64,000 nt of DNA. Source: Colletes latitarsis (Eukaryota > Arthropoda > Insecta > Hymenoptera > Colletidae). The stretch covers positions 5,208,001 through 5,272,000 of the forward strand of contig NW_027488365.1 in NCBI RefSeq assembly GCF_051014445.1. Reading direction: 5' to 3'. A program made the translations under genes and the position numbers. Under the pieces are notes generated by a model. That model was given only the letters and a program-made list of their open reading frames with translations, was not told the DNA's origin and did not search any database. Of this stretch, positions 48,241 through 61,986 are shown one piece after another (the first letter of the stretch is position 1; every line of letters begins with the position of its first letter).

Positions 48241-48942
48241 GTTTGCATCACGTAGTAAAGTGGTACCAGACTGAAGCAGTCCATTAAACCTGGTTTGGAT
48301 CAATATTTTAGAGGATAACGCATGTTACGTTTGGTTAGGTCTAGGATGTTCCCTCATCAGGCTCATACTTTCGCATATTTCACATACTTCATGGCTAGAT
48401 CCTGGGCTGTTTCTGGATTGTATCACGTAGTAATGCGGTACCACGCTGAAACAGTCAATTAAACCTGGTTTCGATCAATATTTTAGAGGATAACGCAAGT
48501 TAGGTCTGGGATAGGTCTGGGATTCGCCCTCATCAGGCTCATACTTTCGCGTTTTTCACGTACTTGTTGAATTGATCCTGGGTTTTTTCTGGTTTGCATC
48601 ACGTAGTAAAGTGGTACCAGACTGAAGCAGTCCATTAAACCTGGTTTGGATCAATATTTTAGAGGATAACGCATGTTACGTTTGGTTAGGTCTAGGATGT
48701 TCCCTCATCAGGCTCATACTTTCGCATATTTCTCATACTTCATGGCTAGATCCTGGGCTGTTTCTGGATTGTATCACGTAGTAATGCGGTACCACGCTGC
48801 AACAGTCAATTAAACCTGGTTTCGATCAATATTTTAGAGGATAACGCAAGTTAGGTCTGGGATAGGTCTGAGATTCGCCCTCATCAGGGTCATACTTTCG
48901 CGTTTTTCACGTACTTGTTGATCTGATCCTGGGTTTTTTCTG
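48241..48942 (+). repeat. 351-bp dimeric repeat with one shortened monomer
   Basis: The unit starting GTTTGCATCACG at 48,241 recurs at 48,592, 351 bp later. It carries CATGTTACGTTTGGTTAGG, in which the first 11-mer has been altered and shortened. This explains the one-base deficit from two monomers. Confidence 0.8.
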
Positions 48943-49997
48943 GTTTGGAACACATAGCAACGTGGTACCACACCGAAACAGTCGATTAAACCTGGTTTCG
49001 ATCAATATTTTAGAGGATAACGCAAGTTTGGTCTGGGATAGGTCTGGGATTTGCCCTCATCAGGCTCATACTTTCGCGTTTTTTACATACTTGTTGAACA
49101 GATCCTGGGTTTTTTCTGGTTTGGGTCACGTAGTAATGTGGTACCACACTGAAATAGTCGATTAAACCAGGTTTCGATTAATAATTTTGAGGATAACGCA
49201 TGTTAGGTCTGGGTTAGGTCTAGGCTTTGCACTCGTCAGGCTCATACTTTCGCATGTTTCTCATACTTCATGGCTAGATCCTGGGCTATTTCTGGATTGG
49301 ACACGTAGTAATGTGGTACCACACTGAAACAGTCAATTAAACATGGTTTCGATCAATATTTTAGAGGATAACGCAAGTTTGGTCTGGGATAGGTCTGGGA
49401 TTTGCCCTCATCAGGCTCATACTTTCGCGTTTTTCACATACTTGTTGAACAGATCCTGGGTTTTTTCTGGTTTGGGTCATGTAGTAATGTGGTACCACAC
49501 TGAAACAGTCGATTAAACCAGGTTTCGATCAATATTTTTGAGGATAACGCATGTTAAGTCTAGGTTAGGCCTGGGATTTTCACTCATCAGACACATACTT
49601 TCGTATTCTTCACATACTTGTTGAACGGATCCTGGGTTTTTTCTGGTTTGGATCACGTAGTAATGTGGGACCACACTGAAACAGTCAATTAAACCTGGTT
49701 TCGACCAATATTTTAGAGAATAATTCATGTTAGTTCTAGGTTAGGTCTGGGATTTGCTCTCATCAGGCTCATTCTCTCGCATATTTCTCATACTTGATGG
49801 CTAGTTCCTGGGCTATTTCTGGATTGCATCACGTAGTAATGAAGTACAACAATGAAACAGTCAATTAAACCTGGTTTCCATCAATATCTTAGAGGACAAC
49901 GCAAGTTAGGTCTGGGATAGGTCTGGGATATGCCCTCATCAGGCTCATACTTTCGCGTTTTTCACATACTTGTTGAACAGATCCTGGGTTTTTTCTG

Positions 49998-52010
49998 GTT
50001 TGGATCACGTAGTAGTGTGGTACCACACTGAAACAGTCCATTAAACCTGGTTTGGATCAATATCTTAGAGGATAACGTATGTTAGGTCTAGGTTAGGTCT
50101 GGGTTTTTCAGTCTTCAGACTCATACTTTCGCATTCTTCACATACTTGTTGAACGGATCCTGGGTTTTTTCTGGTTTGGATCACGTAGTAATGTGGGACC
50201 ACACTGAAACAATCTATTAAACCTGGTCTTGATAAATATTTTAGAGGATAACGCATGTTAGGTCTGGGATAGATCTGGGATTTGCCCTCATCAGACTCAT
50301 ACTTTCGCACACTCCACATACTCGTAGAACAGATCCTGGGTTATTTTCTGGTTTGGATCACATAGTAATGTGGTGCCACACTGAAACAGTCGATTAAACC
50401 AGGTTTCGATCAATATTTTTGAGGATAGCGCATGTTAGGTCTAGGTTAGGCCTGGGATTTTCACTCATCAGACTCATACCTTCGCATTGTTCACATACTT
50501 GTTGAACGGATCCTGGGTTTTTTCTGGTTTGCATCAAGTAGTAATGTGGGACCACACTGAAACAATCAATTAAACCTGGTCTTGATAAATATTTTAGAGG
50601 ACAACGCATGTTAGTTCTGGGTTAGGTCTAGGATTTGCCCTCATCAGGCTCATACTTTCGCATATTTCTCATACTTCATGGCTAGATCCTGGGCTATTCC
50701 TGGATTGGATCACGTAGTAATGTGGTACCACACTGAAACACTCAATTAAACCTGGTTTCGCTCAATATTTTAGGAGATAACGCATGTTAGGTCTAGGTTA
50801 GGCCTGGGATTTGCCCTCATCAGGGTCATACTTTCGCAGATTTAACATGCATGTTGACCTGATCGAGAGTTTTTTCTGCTTTGGGTCACGTAGTAAAGTG
50901 GTACCACAACTAAAACAGTCAATTAAACCTGGTTTCGATCACTATTTTAGAGGATAACGCAAGTTAGGTCTGGGATAGGTCTGGGATTATCCCTCATCAG
51001 ACTCATACTTTCGCACACTCCACATACTCGTTGACATGATCCTGGGTTTTTTTCTGGTTTGGATCACGTAGTAATGTGGTACCACACTGAAACAGTCGAC
51101 TAAACCTGGTTTCGATTAATATTTTTGAGGATAACGCATGTTAGGTCTGGGATAGGTCTGGGATTTGCCCTCATCAGGCTCATACTTTCGCAGTTTTAAC
51201 ATGCATGTTGACCTGATCGAGGGTTTTTTCTGCATTGAATCACGCAGTAAAGTGGTACCACACTAAAACAGTCAATTAAACCTGGTTTCGATCAATACTT
51301 TAGAGGATAACGAAAGTTATGTCTAGTTTAGGTCTAGGTTAGGTCTGGGATTTTCACTCTTCAGACTCATACCTTCGCATTCTTCACATACTTGTTGAAC
51401 GGATTCTGGGTTTTTACTGGTTTGGATCACGTAGTAATGTGGTACCACACTGATACAGTCAATTAAACCTGGCTTCGATCAATATTTAAGAGAATAATTC
51501 ATGTTAGGTCTAGGTTAGGCCTGGGATTTGCCCTCATCAGGGTCATACTTTCGCAGTTTGAACATACATGTTGACCTGATCGACGGTTTTTTCTGCTTTG
51601 GATCGCGTAGTAAAGTGGTACCACACTGAAACAGTCCATTAAACCTGGTTTCGTTCAATATTTTGGAGGATAACGCAATTTAGGTCTGGGATAGGTCTGG
51701 GATTCGCCCTCATCAGGCTCATACTTTCGCGTTTTTCACATACTTCTTGAACAGATCCTGGGTTTTTTCTGGTTTGGAACACATAGTAATGTGGTACCAC
51801 ACTGAAACAGTCCATTAAACCTGGTTTCGATCAATATTTTAGAGGATAATGCATGTTAGGTCTAGGTTAGGCCTGGGATTTGCCCTCATCAGGGTCATAC
51901 TTTCGCGTTTTTCACATACTTGTTGAACAGATACTGGGTTTTTTTTTGGTTTGGATCACGTAGTAATGTGGTACCACACTGAAACAGTCGATTAACCCTG
52001 GTTTCGAACA
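49998..52010 (+). repeat. 2-kb block, left copy (partner at 61,987)
   Basis: This block is collinear with 61,987-63,999 at offset 11,989, sharing GGTTTTTCAGTCTTCAG, GATCGAGAGTTTTTTC and TATTTAAGAGAATAATTC. A short stretch near 50,327 / 62,316 differs and looks like a local conversion from another monomer. The partner block runs towards the end of the window. Confidence 0.82.
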
Positions 52011-54480
52011 ATATTTTAGAGGATAACGCAAGTTAGATCTAGGTTAGGCCTGGGATTTGCCCTCATCAGGGTCATACTTTCGCGTTTTTCACATACTTGT
52101 TGAACAGATACTGGGTTTCTTTTTGTTTTGGATCACGTAGTAATGTGGTACCACACTGAAACAGTCGATTAACCCTGGTTTCGAACAATATTTTAGAGGA
52201 TAACGCAAGTTAGGTCTGGGTTAGGCCTGGGATTTGACCTCATCAGACTCATACTTTCGCACACTTCACATACTCGTTGAACAGATCCTGGGTTTTTTCT
52301 GGTTTGGAACACATAGTAATGTGGTACCACACTGAAACAGTCCATTAAACCTGGTCTTGATAAATATTTTAGAGGATAACGCATGTTACGTCAGGGTAAG
52401 GTCTAGGATTTGCCCTCATCAGGCTCATACTTTCGCATATTTCTAATACTTCATGGCTAGATCCTGGGCTATTTCTGGATTGCATCACGTAGTAATGTAG
52501 TACCTCACTGAAACAGTCGATTAACCCTGGTTTCGATCAATATTTTAGAGGATAACACATGTTAGGTCTAGGTTAGGCCTGGGATTTGACCTCATCAGAC
52601 TCATACTTTCGCACACTTCACATACTCGTTGAACAGATCCTGGGTTTTTTCTAGTTTGGATCACGTAGTAATGAGGTACCACACTGAAACAGTCCATTAA
52701 ACCTGGTTTCAATCAATATTTTTGAGGATAACGCATGTTAGGTCTGGGTTAGGTCTAGGATTTGCCCTCGTCAGGATCATACTTTCGCATTTTTCACATA
52801 CTTGTTGAACAGATACAGGGTTTTTTCTGGGTTGGTTCACGTAGTAATGTGGTACCACACTGAAACATTCAATTCAACCTGGTCTTGATAAATATTTTAG
52901 AGGATAACGCATGTTAGGTCTGGGACAGGTCTGGGATTTGCCCTCATCAGACTCATACTTTCGCACACTTCTCATACTCGACGACAAGATCCTGGGTTTT
53001 TTTCTGGTTTGGATCACGTAGTAATGTGGTACCACACTGAAACAGTCGATTAAACCTGGTTTCGATCAATATTTTAGATGATAACGCAAGTTAGGTCTAG
53101 GATAAGTCTGGGATTCGCCCTCATCAGGCTCATACTTTCGCGTTTTTCACATACTTGTTGAACAGATCCTCGGTTTTTTCTGGTTTGGAACACGTAGTAA
53201 TGTGGTACCACACTGAAACAGTCCATTAAACCTGGTTTCGATGAATATTTTAGAGGATAACGCACGTTAGGTCTGGGATAGGTCTAGGATTTGCCCTCAT
53301 CAGGCTCATACTTTCGCATATTTTTCATACTTCATGGCTAGATCCTGGGCTTTTTCTGGTTTGGATCACGTAGTAATGTGGTACCACACGGAAACAGTCC
53401 ATTAAACCTGGTTTCGATCGATATTTTAGAAGATAACGCATGTTAGGTCTAGGATAGGCCTGGGATTTGCCCTCATCAGACACATAATTTCGCATTCTTT
53501 ACGTACTTGTTGAACAGCTCCTGGGTTTTTTTCTGGTTTGGATCACGTAGTAATGTGGTACCACACTGAAACTGTTGATTAAACCTGGTTTCGATCAATA
53601 TTTTTGAGGATAACGCATGTTAGGTCTAGGTTAGGCCTGGGATTTGCCCTCATCAGGGTCATACTTTCGCAGTTTGAACATACATGTTGACCTGATCGAC
53701 GGTTTTTTCTGCTTTGGATCGCGTAGTAAAGTGGTACCACACTGAAACAGTCCATTAAACCTGGTTTCGATCAATATTTTGGAGGATAACGCAATTTAGG
53801 TCTGGGATAGGTCTGGGATTCGCCCTCATCAGGCTCATACTTTCGCGTTTTTCACATACTTCTTGAACAGATCCTGGGTTTTTTCTGGTTTGGAACACAT
53901 AGTAATGTGGTACCACACTGAAACAGTCCATTAAACCTGGTTTCGATCAATATATTAGAGGATAATGCATGTTAGGTCTAGGTTAGGCCTGGGATTTGCC
54001 CTCATCAGGGTCATACTTTCGCGTTTTTCACATACTTGTTGAACAGATACTGGGTTTTTTTTTGGTTTGGATCACGTAGTAATGTGGTACCACACTGAAA
54101 CAGTCGATTAACCCTGGTTTCGAACAATATTTTAGAGGATAACGCAAGTTAGGTCTAGGTTAGGCCTGGGATTTGACCTCATCAGACTCATACTTTCGCA
54201 CACTTCACATACTCGTTGAACAGATCCTGGGTTTTTTCTGGTTTGGAACACATTGTAATGTGGTACCACACTGAAACAGTCCACTAAACCTGGTTTCGAT
54301 CAATATTTTAGAGGATAATGCATGTTAGGTCTAGGTTAGGCCTGGGATTTTCTCTCATCAGACTCATACTTTCGCATTCTTCACATACTTGTTGAGCGGA
54401 TCCTGGGTTTTTTCTGGTTTGGTTCACGTAGTAATGTGGTACCACACTGAAACAGTCCATTAAACCTGGTTTCGATCAAT
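51495..54480 (+). repeat. 3.0-kb block, right copy (partner at 42,150)
   Basis: This is the partner of 42,150-45,135 at offset 9,345. The near-identity over about 17 monomers indicates segmental duplication or conversion within the right array. Confidence 0.85.
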
Positions 54481-57235
54481 ATTTTAGAGGATAATGCATG
54501 TTAGGTCTGGGATAGGTCTGGGATTCGCCCTGATCAGGCTCATACTTTCGCGTTTTTCACATACTTCTTGAACAGATCCTGGGTTTTTTTCTGGTTTGGA
54601 TCACGTAGTAATGTGGTACCACACTGAAACTGTTGATTAAACCTGGTTTCGATCAATATTTTTGAGGATAACGCATGTTAGGTCTAGGTTAGGTCTGGGA
54701 TTTTCACTCATCAGACTCATACTTTCGCATTCTTCACAAACTTGTTGAGCGGATCCTGGGTTTTTTCTGGTTTGGTTCACGTAGTAATGTGGTACCACAC
54801 TGAAACAGTCCATTAAACCTGGTTTCGATCAATATTTTAGAGGATAATGCATGTTAGGTCTGGGATAGGTCTGGGATTCGCCCTGATCAGGCTCATACTT
54901 TCGCGTTTTTCACATACTCGTTGAACAGATCCTGGGTTTTTTCTGGTTTGGAATACATAGTAATGTGGTACCACACTGAAACAGTCCATTAAACCTGGTT
55001 TCGATCAATATTTTAGAGGATAATGCATGTTAGGTCTGGGATAGGTCTGGGATTTGCCCTCATCAGGCTCATACTTTCGCGTTTTTCACATACTTCTTGA
55101 ACAGATCCTGGGTTTTTTCTGGTTTGGAACACATAGTAATGTGGTAGCACACTGAAACAGTCCATTAAACCTGGTTTCGATCAATATTTTTGAGGATAAC
55201 GCATGTTAGGTCTAGGTTAGGCCTGGGATTTGCCCTCATCAGGGACATACTTTCGCATTTTTCCATACATGTTGAACAGATCCTGGGTTTTTTCTGGATT
55301 GGATCGCGCAGTAATGTGGTACCACACTGAAACAGTCCATTAAACCTGGTTTCGATCAATATTTTTGAGGATAACGCATGTTAGGTCTAGGTTAGGCCTG
55401 GGATTTGCCCTCATCAGGGTCATACTTTCGCAGTTTTAACATACATGTTGACCTGATCGACGGTATTTTCTGCTTTGGATCGCGTAGTAAAGTGGTACCA
55501 CACTGAAACAGTCCATTAAACCTGGTTTCGATCAATATTTTGGAGGATAACGCAATTTAGGTCTGGGATAGGTCTGGGATTCGCCCTCATCAGGCTCATA
55601 CTTTCGCGTTTTTCACATACTCCTTGAACAGATCCTGGGTTTTTTCAGGTTTGGAAAACATAGTAATGTGGTAACACACTGAAACAGTCCATTAAACCTG
55701 GTCTTGATAAATATTTTAGAGGATAACGCATGTTACGTCAGGGTAAGGTCTAGGATTTGCCCTCATCAGGCTCATACTTTCGCATATTTCTAATACTTCA
55801 TGGCTAGATCCTGGGCTATTTCTGGATTGCATCACGTAGTAATGTAGTACCTCACTGAAACAGTCGATTAACCCTGGTTTCGATCAATATTTTAGAGGAT
55901 AACACATGTTAGGTCTAGGTTAGGCCTGGGATTAGACCTCATCAGACTCATACTTTCGCACACTTCACATACTCGTTGAACAGATCCAGGGTTTTTTCTA
56001 GTTTGGATCACGTAGTAATGTGGTACCACACTGAAACAGTCCATTAAACCTGGTTTCGATCAATATTTTTGAGGATAACGCATGTTAGGTCTGGGTTAGG
56101 TCTAGGATTTGCCCTCGTCAGGATCATACTTTCGCATTTTTCACATACTCCTTGAACAGATCCTGGGTTTTTTCTGGTTTGGAACACATAGTAATGTGGT
56201 ACCACACTGAAACAGTCCATTAAACCTGGTTTGGATCAATATTTTAGAGGATAACGCATGTTAGGTCTAGGTTAGGTCTGGGATTTTCACTCATCAGACT
56301 CATACTTTCGCATTCTTCACATACTTGTTGAGCGGATCCTGGGTTTTTTCTGGTTTGGTTCACGTAGTAATGTGGTACCACACTGAAACAGTCGATTAAA
56401 CCTGGTTTCGAACAATATTTTAGAGGATAACGCTAGTTAGGTCTGGGATAGGTCTGGGATTTGACCTCACCAGACTCATACTTTCGCACACTTCACATAC
56501 TCGTTGAACAGATCCTGGGTTATTTTCTGGTTTGGATCACATAGTAATGTGGTACCACACTGAAACAGTCGATTAAACCAGGTTTCGATCAATATTTTAG
56601 AGGATAACGCATGTTAGGTCTAGGTTAGGCCTGGGATTTTCACTCATCAGACTCATACTTTCGCATTCTTCACATACTTGTTGAACGGATCCTGGGTTTT
56701 TTCTGGTTTGGATCACGAAGTAGTGTGGTACCACACTGAAACAGTCCATTAAACCTGGTTTCGCTCAATATTTTAGAGGATAACGCATGTTAGGTCTAGG
56801 TTAGGTCTGGGATTTGCTCTCATCAGGCTCATTCTTTCGCATATTTCTCATACTTGATGGCTAGATCATGGGCTTTTTCTGGATTGCATCACGTAGTAAT
56901 GTAGTACCACACTGAAACAGTCAATGAAACCTGGTTTCCATCAATATTTTAGAGGACAACGCAAGTTAGGTCTAGGTAAGGCCTGAGATTTTCACTGATC
57001 AGACTCATACTTTCGCATTCTTCACATACTTGTTGAACGGATCCTGGGTTTTTTCTGCTTTTGATCACGTAGTAAATAGGTACCACACTGAAACAGTCCA
57101 TTAAACCTGGTTTGCATCAATATTGTAGAGGATAACGCTTGTTAGGTCTAGGTTAGCCCCGAGATTTTCACTCATCAGACTCATACTTCCGCATTCTTCA
57201 CATACTTGATGAACGGATCCTGGGTTTTTTCTGGT
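54290..57235 (+). repeat. ~3-kb block, left copy (partner at 58,865)
   Basis: The block matches 58,865-61,985 at offset 4,575-4,577, rising to 4,754 (one extra monomer in the right copy) by 56,864 / 61,618. The monomers around 55,150-55,370 and 59,725-59,945 differ between the copies. Confidence 0.78.
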
Positions 57236-58820
57236 TTGGTTCACGTAGTAATGTGGTACCACACTGAAACATTCAATAAAACCTGGTCTTGATAAATATT
57301 TTAGAGGATAACGCATGTTAGGTCTGGGTCAGGTCTAGAATTTGCCCACATCATGCTCATACTTTCGCATCTTTCTCATACATCATGGCTAGATCCTGGG
57401 CTATTTCTGGATTGTAGCACGTAGTAATGTGGTACCACGCTGAGACAGTCCATTAAACCTGGTTTCGATCAATATTTTTGAGGATAACGCATGTTAGGTC
57501 TGGGATAGGTCTGGGATTTGCCCTCATGCGGGACATACTTTCGCATTTTTCCATACATGTTGAACAGATCCTGGGTTTTTTCTGGATTGGATCGCGCAGT
57601 AATGTGGTACCACACTGAAACAGTCCACTAAACCTGGTTTCGATCAATATTTTAGAGGATAACGAAAGTTATGTCTAGGTTAGGCCTGGGATTTGGACTC
57701 ATCAGGGTCATACTTTCGCAGTTTTAACATACATGTTGTCCTAATCCAGGGTTTTTTCTGCTTTGGATCACGTAGTAATGTGGTACCACACTGAAACAGT
57801 CCATTAAACCTGGTTTCGATGAATATTTTAGAGGATAACGCATGTTAGGTCTAGGTTAGGTCTGGGATTTGCTCTCATCAGGCTCATTCTTTCGCATATT
57901 TCTCATACTTGATGGCTAGATCATGGGCTTTTTCTGGATTGCATCACGTAGTAATGTAGTACCACACTGAAACAGTCAATGAAACCTGGTTTCCATTAAT
58001 ATTTTAGAGGACAACGCAAGTTAGGTCTAGGTAAGGCCTGAGATTTTCACTGATCAGACTCATACTTTCGCATTCTTCACATACTTGTTGAACGGATCCT
58101 GGGTTTTTTCTGCTTTTGATCACGTAGTAAATAGGTACCACACTGAAACGGTCCATTAAACCTGGTTTGCATCAATATTGTAGAGGATAACGCTTGTTAG
58201 GTCTAGGTTAGCCCCGAGATTTTCACTCATCAGACTCATACTTCCGCATTCTTCACATACTTGATGAACGGATCCTGGGTTTTTTCTGGTTTGGTTCACG
58301 TAGTAATGTGGTACCACACTGAAACATTCAATAAAACCTGGTCTTGATAAATATTTTAGAGGATAACGCATGTTAGGTCTGGGTCAGGTCTAGAATTTGC
58401 CCACATCATGCTCATACTTTCGCATCTTTCTCATACATCATGGCTAGATCCTGGGCTATTTCTGGATTGTAGCACGTAGTAATGTGGTACCACGCTGAAA
58501 CAGTCCATTAAACCTGGTTTCGATCAATATTTTTGAGGATAACGCATGTTAGGTCTGGGATAGGTCTGGGATTTGCCCTCATGCGGGACATACTTTCGCA
58601 TTTTTCCATACATGTTGAACAGATCCTGGGTTTTTTCTGGATTGGATCGCGCAGTAATGTGGTACCACACTGAAACAGTCCACTAAACCTGGTTTCGATC
58701 AATATTTTAGAGGATAACGAAAGTTATGTCTAGGTTAGGCCTGGGATTTGGACTCATCAGGGTCATACTTTCGCAGTTTTAACATACATGTTGTCCTAAT
58801 CCAGGGTTTTTTCTGCTTTG
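56780..58820 (+). repeat. 1,055-bp (six-monomer) direct tandem duplication
   Basis: The segment 56,780-57,765 is repeated at 57,835-58,820, offset 1,055. It includes GATCATGGGC (56,864 and 57,919), AAATAGGTACC, CTTCCGCATTC and CATGCGGGAC. The copies differ at only a few bases (for example CATCAATATTT versus CATTAATATTT near 56,941 / 57,996). This is a recent unequal-exchange product. Confidence 0.87.
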
Positions 58821-58864
58821 GAACACATAGTAATGTGGTACCACACTGAAACAGTCCACTAAAC

Positions 58865-61800
58865 CTGGTTTCGATCAATATTTTAGAGGATAATGCATGT
58901 TAGGTCTAGGTTAGGCCTGGGATTTTCTCTCATCAGACTCATACTTTCGCATTCTTCACATACTTGTTGAGCGGATCCTGGGTTTTTTCTGGTTTGGTTC
59001 ACGTAGTAATGTGGTACCACACTGAAACAGTCCATTAAACCTGGTTTCGATCAATATTTTAGAGGATAATGCATGTTAGGTCTGGGATAGGTCTGGGATT
59101 CGCCCTGATCAGGCTCATACTTTCGCGTTTTTCACATACTTCTTGAACAGATCCTGGGTTTTTTTCTGGTTTGGATCACGTAGTAATGTGGTACCACACT
59201 GAAACTGTTGATTAAACCTGGTTTCGATCAATATTTTTGAGGATAACGCATGTTAGGTCTAGGTTAGGTCTGGAATTTTCACTCATCAGACTCATACTTT
59301 CGCATTCTTCACAAACTTGTTGAGCGGATCCTGGGTTTTTTCTGGTTTGGTTCACGTAGTAATGTGGTACCACACTGAAACAGTCCATTAAACCTGGTTT
59401 CGATCAATATTTTAGAGGATAATGCATGTTAGGTCTGGGATAGGTCTGGGATTCGCCCTGATCAGGCTCATACTTTCGCGTTTTTCACATACTCGTTGAA
59501 CAGATCCTGGGTTTTTTCTGGTTTGGAATACATAGTAATGTGGTACCACACTGAAACAGTCCATTAAACCTGGTTTCGATCAATATTTTAGAGGATAATG
59601 CATGTTAGGTCTGGGATAGGTCTGGGATTTGCCCTCATCAGGCTCATACTTTCGCGTTTTTCACATACTTCTTGAACAGATCCTGGGTTTTTTCTGGTTT
59701 GGAACACATAGTAATGTGGTACCACACTGAAACAGTCCATTAAACCTGGTTTCGATCAATATTTTAGAGGATAATGCATGTTAGGTCTAGGTTAGGCCTG
59801 CGATTTGCCCTCATCAGGGTCATACTTTCGCGTTTTTCACATACTTGTTGAACAGCTCCTGGGTTCTTTTCTGGTTTGGATCACGTAGTAATGTGGTACC
59901 ACACTGAAACTGTTGATTAAACCTGGTTTCGATCAATATTTTTGAGGATAACGCATGTTAGGTCTAGGTTAGGCCTGGGATTTGCCCTCATCAGGGTCAT
60001 ACTTTCGCAGTTTTAACATACATGTTGACCTGATCGACGGTATTTTCTGCTTTGGATCGCGTAGTAAAGTGGTACCACACTGAAACAGTCCATTAAACCT
60101 GGTTTCGATCAATATTTTGGAGGATAACGCAATTTAGGTCTGGGATAGGTCTGGGATTCGCCCCCATCAGGCTCATACTTTCGCGTTTTTCACATACTCC
60201 TTGAACAGATCCTGGGTTTTTTCAGGTTTGGAACACATAGTAATGTGGTACCACACTGAAACAGTCCATTAAACCTGGTCTTGATAAATATTTTAGAGGA
60301 TAACGCATGTTACGTCAGGGTAAGGTCTAGGATTTGCCCTCATCAGGCTCATACTTTCGCATATTTCTAATACTTCATGGCTAGATCCTGGGCTATTTCT
60401 GGATTGCATCACGTAGTAATGTAGTACCTCACTGAAACAGTCGATTAACCCTGGTTTCGATCAATATTTTAGAGGATAACACATGTTAGGTCTAGGTTAG
60501 GCCTGGGATTAGACCTCATCAGACTCATACTTTCGCACACTTCACATACTCGTTGAACAGATCCTGGGTTTTTTCTAGTTTGGATCACGTAGTAATGTGG
60601 TACCACACTGAAACAGTCCATTAAACCTGGTTTCGATCAATATTTTTGAGGATAACGCATGTTAGGTCTGGGTTAGGTCTAGGATTTGCCCTCGTCAGGA
60701 TCATACTTTCGCATTTTTCACATACTCCTTGAACAGATCCTGGGTTTTTTCTGGTTTGGAACACATAGTAATGTGGTACCACACTGAAACAGTCCATTAA
60801 ACCTGGTTTGGATCAATATTTTAGAGGATAACGCATGTTAGGTCTAGGTTAGGTCTGGGATTTTCACTCATCAGACTCATACTTTCGCATTCTTCACATA
60901 CTTGTTGAGCGGATCCTGGGTTTTTTCTGGTTTGGTTCACGTAGTAATGTGGTACCACACTGAAACAGTCGATTAAACCTGGTTTCGAACAATATTTTAG
61001 AGGATAACGCAAGTTAGGTCTGGGATAGGTCTGGGATTTGACCTCACCAGACTCATACTTTCGCACACTTCACATACTCGTTGAACAGATCCTGGGTTAT
61101 TTTCTGGTTTGGATCACATAGTAATGTGGTACCACACTGAAACAGTCGATTAAACCAGGTTTCGATCAATATTTTAGAGGATAACGCATGTTAGGTCTAG
61201 GTTAGGCCTGGGATTTTCACTCATCAGACTCATACTTTCGCATTCTTCACATACTTGTTGAACGGATCCTGGGTTTTTTCTGGTTTGGATCACGAAGTAG
61301 TGTGGTACCACACTGAAACAGTCCATTAAACCTGGTTTCCATCAATATTTTAGAGGATAACGTATGTTAGGTCTAGGTTAGGTCTGGGATTTTCACTCAT
61401 CAGACTCATACTTTCGCATTCTTCACATACTTGTTGAGCGGATCCTGGGTTTTTTCTGGTTTGGTTCACGTAGTAATGTGGTACCACACTGAAACAGTCG
61501 ATTAAACCTGGTTTCGATCAATATTTTAGAGGATAACGCATGTTAGGTCTAGGTTAGGTCTGGGATTTGCTCTCATCAGGCTCATTCTTTCGCATATTTC
61601 TCATACTTGATGGCTAGATCATGGGCTTTTTCTGGATTGCATCACGTAGTAATGTAGTACCACACTGTAACAGTCAATGAAACCTGGTTTCCATCAATAT
61701 TTTAGAGGACAACGCAAGTTAGGTCTAGGTAAGGCCTGAGATTTTCACTGATCAGACTCATACTTTCGCATTCTTCACATACTTGTTGAACGGATCCTGG

Positions 61801-61985
61801 GTTTTTTCTGCTTTTGATCACGTAGTAAATAGGTACCACACTGAAACAGTCCATTAAACCTGGTTTGCATCAATATTGTAGAGGATAACGCTTGTTAGGT
61901 CTAGGTTAGCCCCGAGATTTTCACTCATCAGACTCATACTTCCGCATTCTTCACATACTTGATGAACGGATCCTGGGTTTTTTCT
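58865..61985 (+). repeat. ~3.1-kb block, right copy (partner at 54,290)
   Basis: This is the partner of 54,290-57,235. It includes the GTTACGTCAGGG and TAGATCATGGGC variants and holds one additional monomer near 61,330-61,510. Confidence 0.78.
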
Positions 61986-61986
61986 G

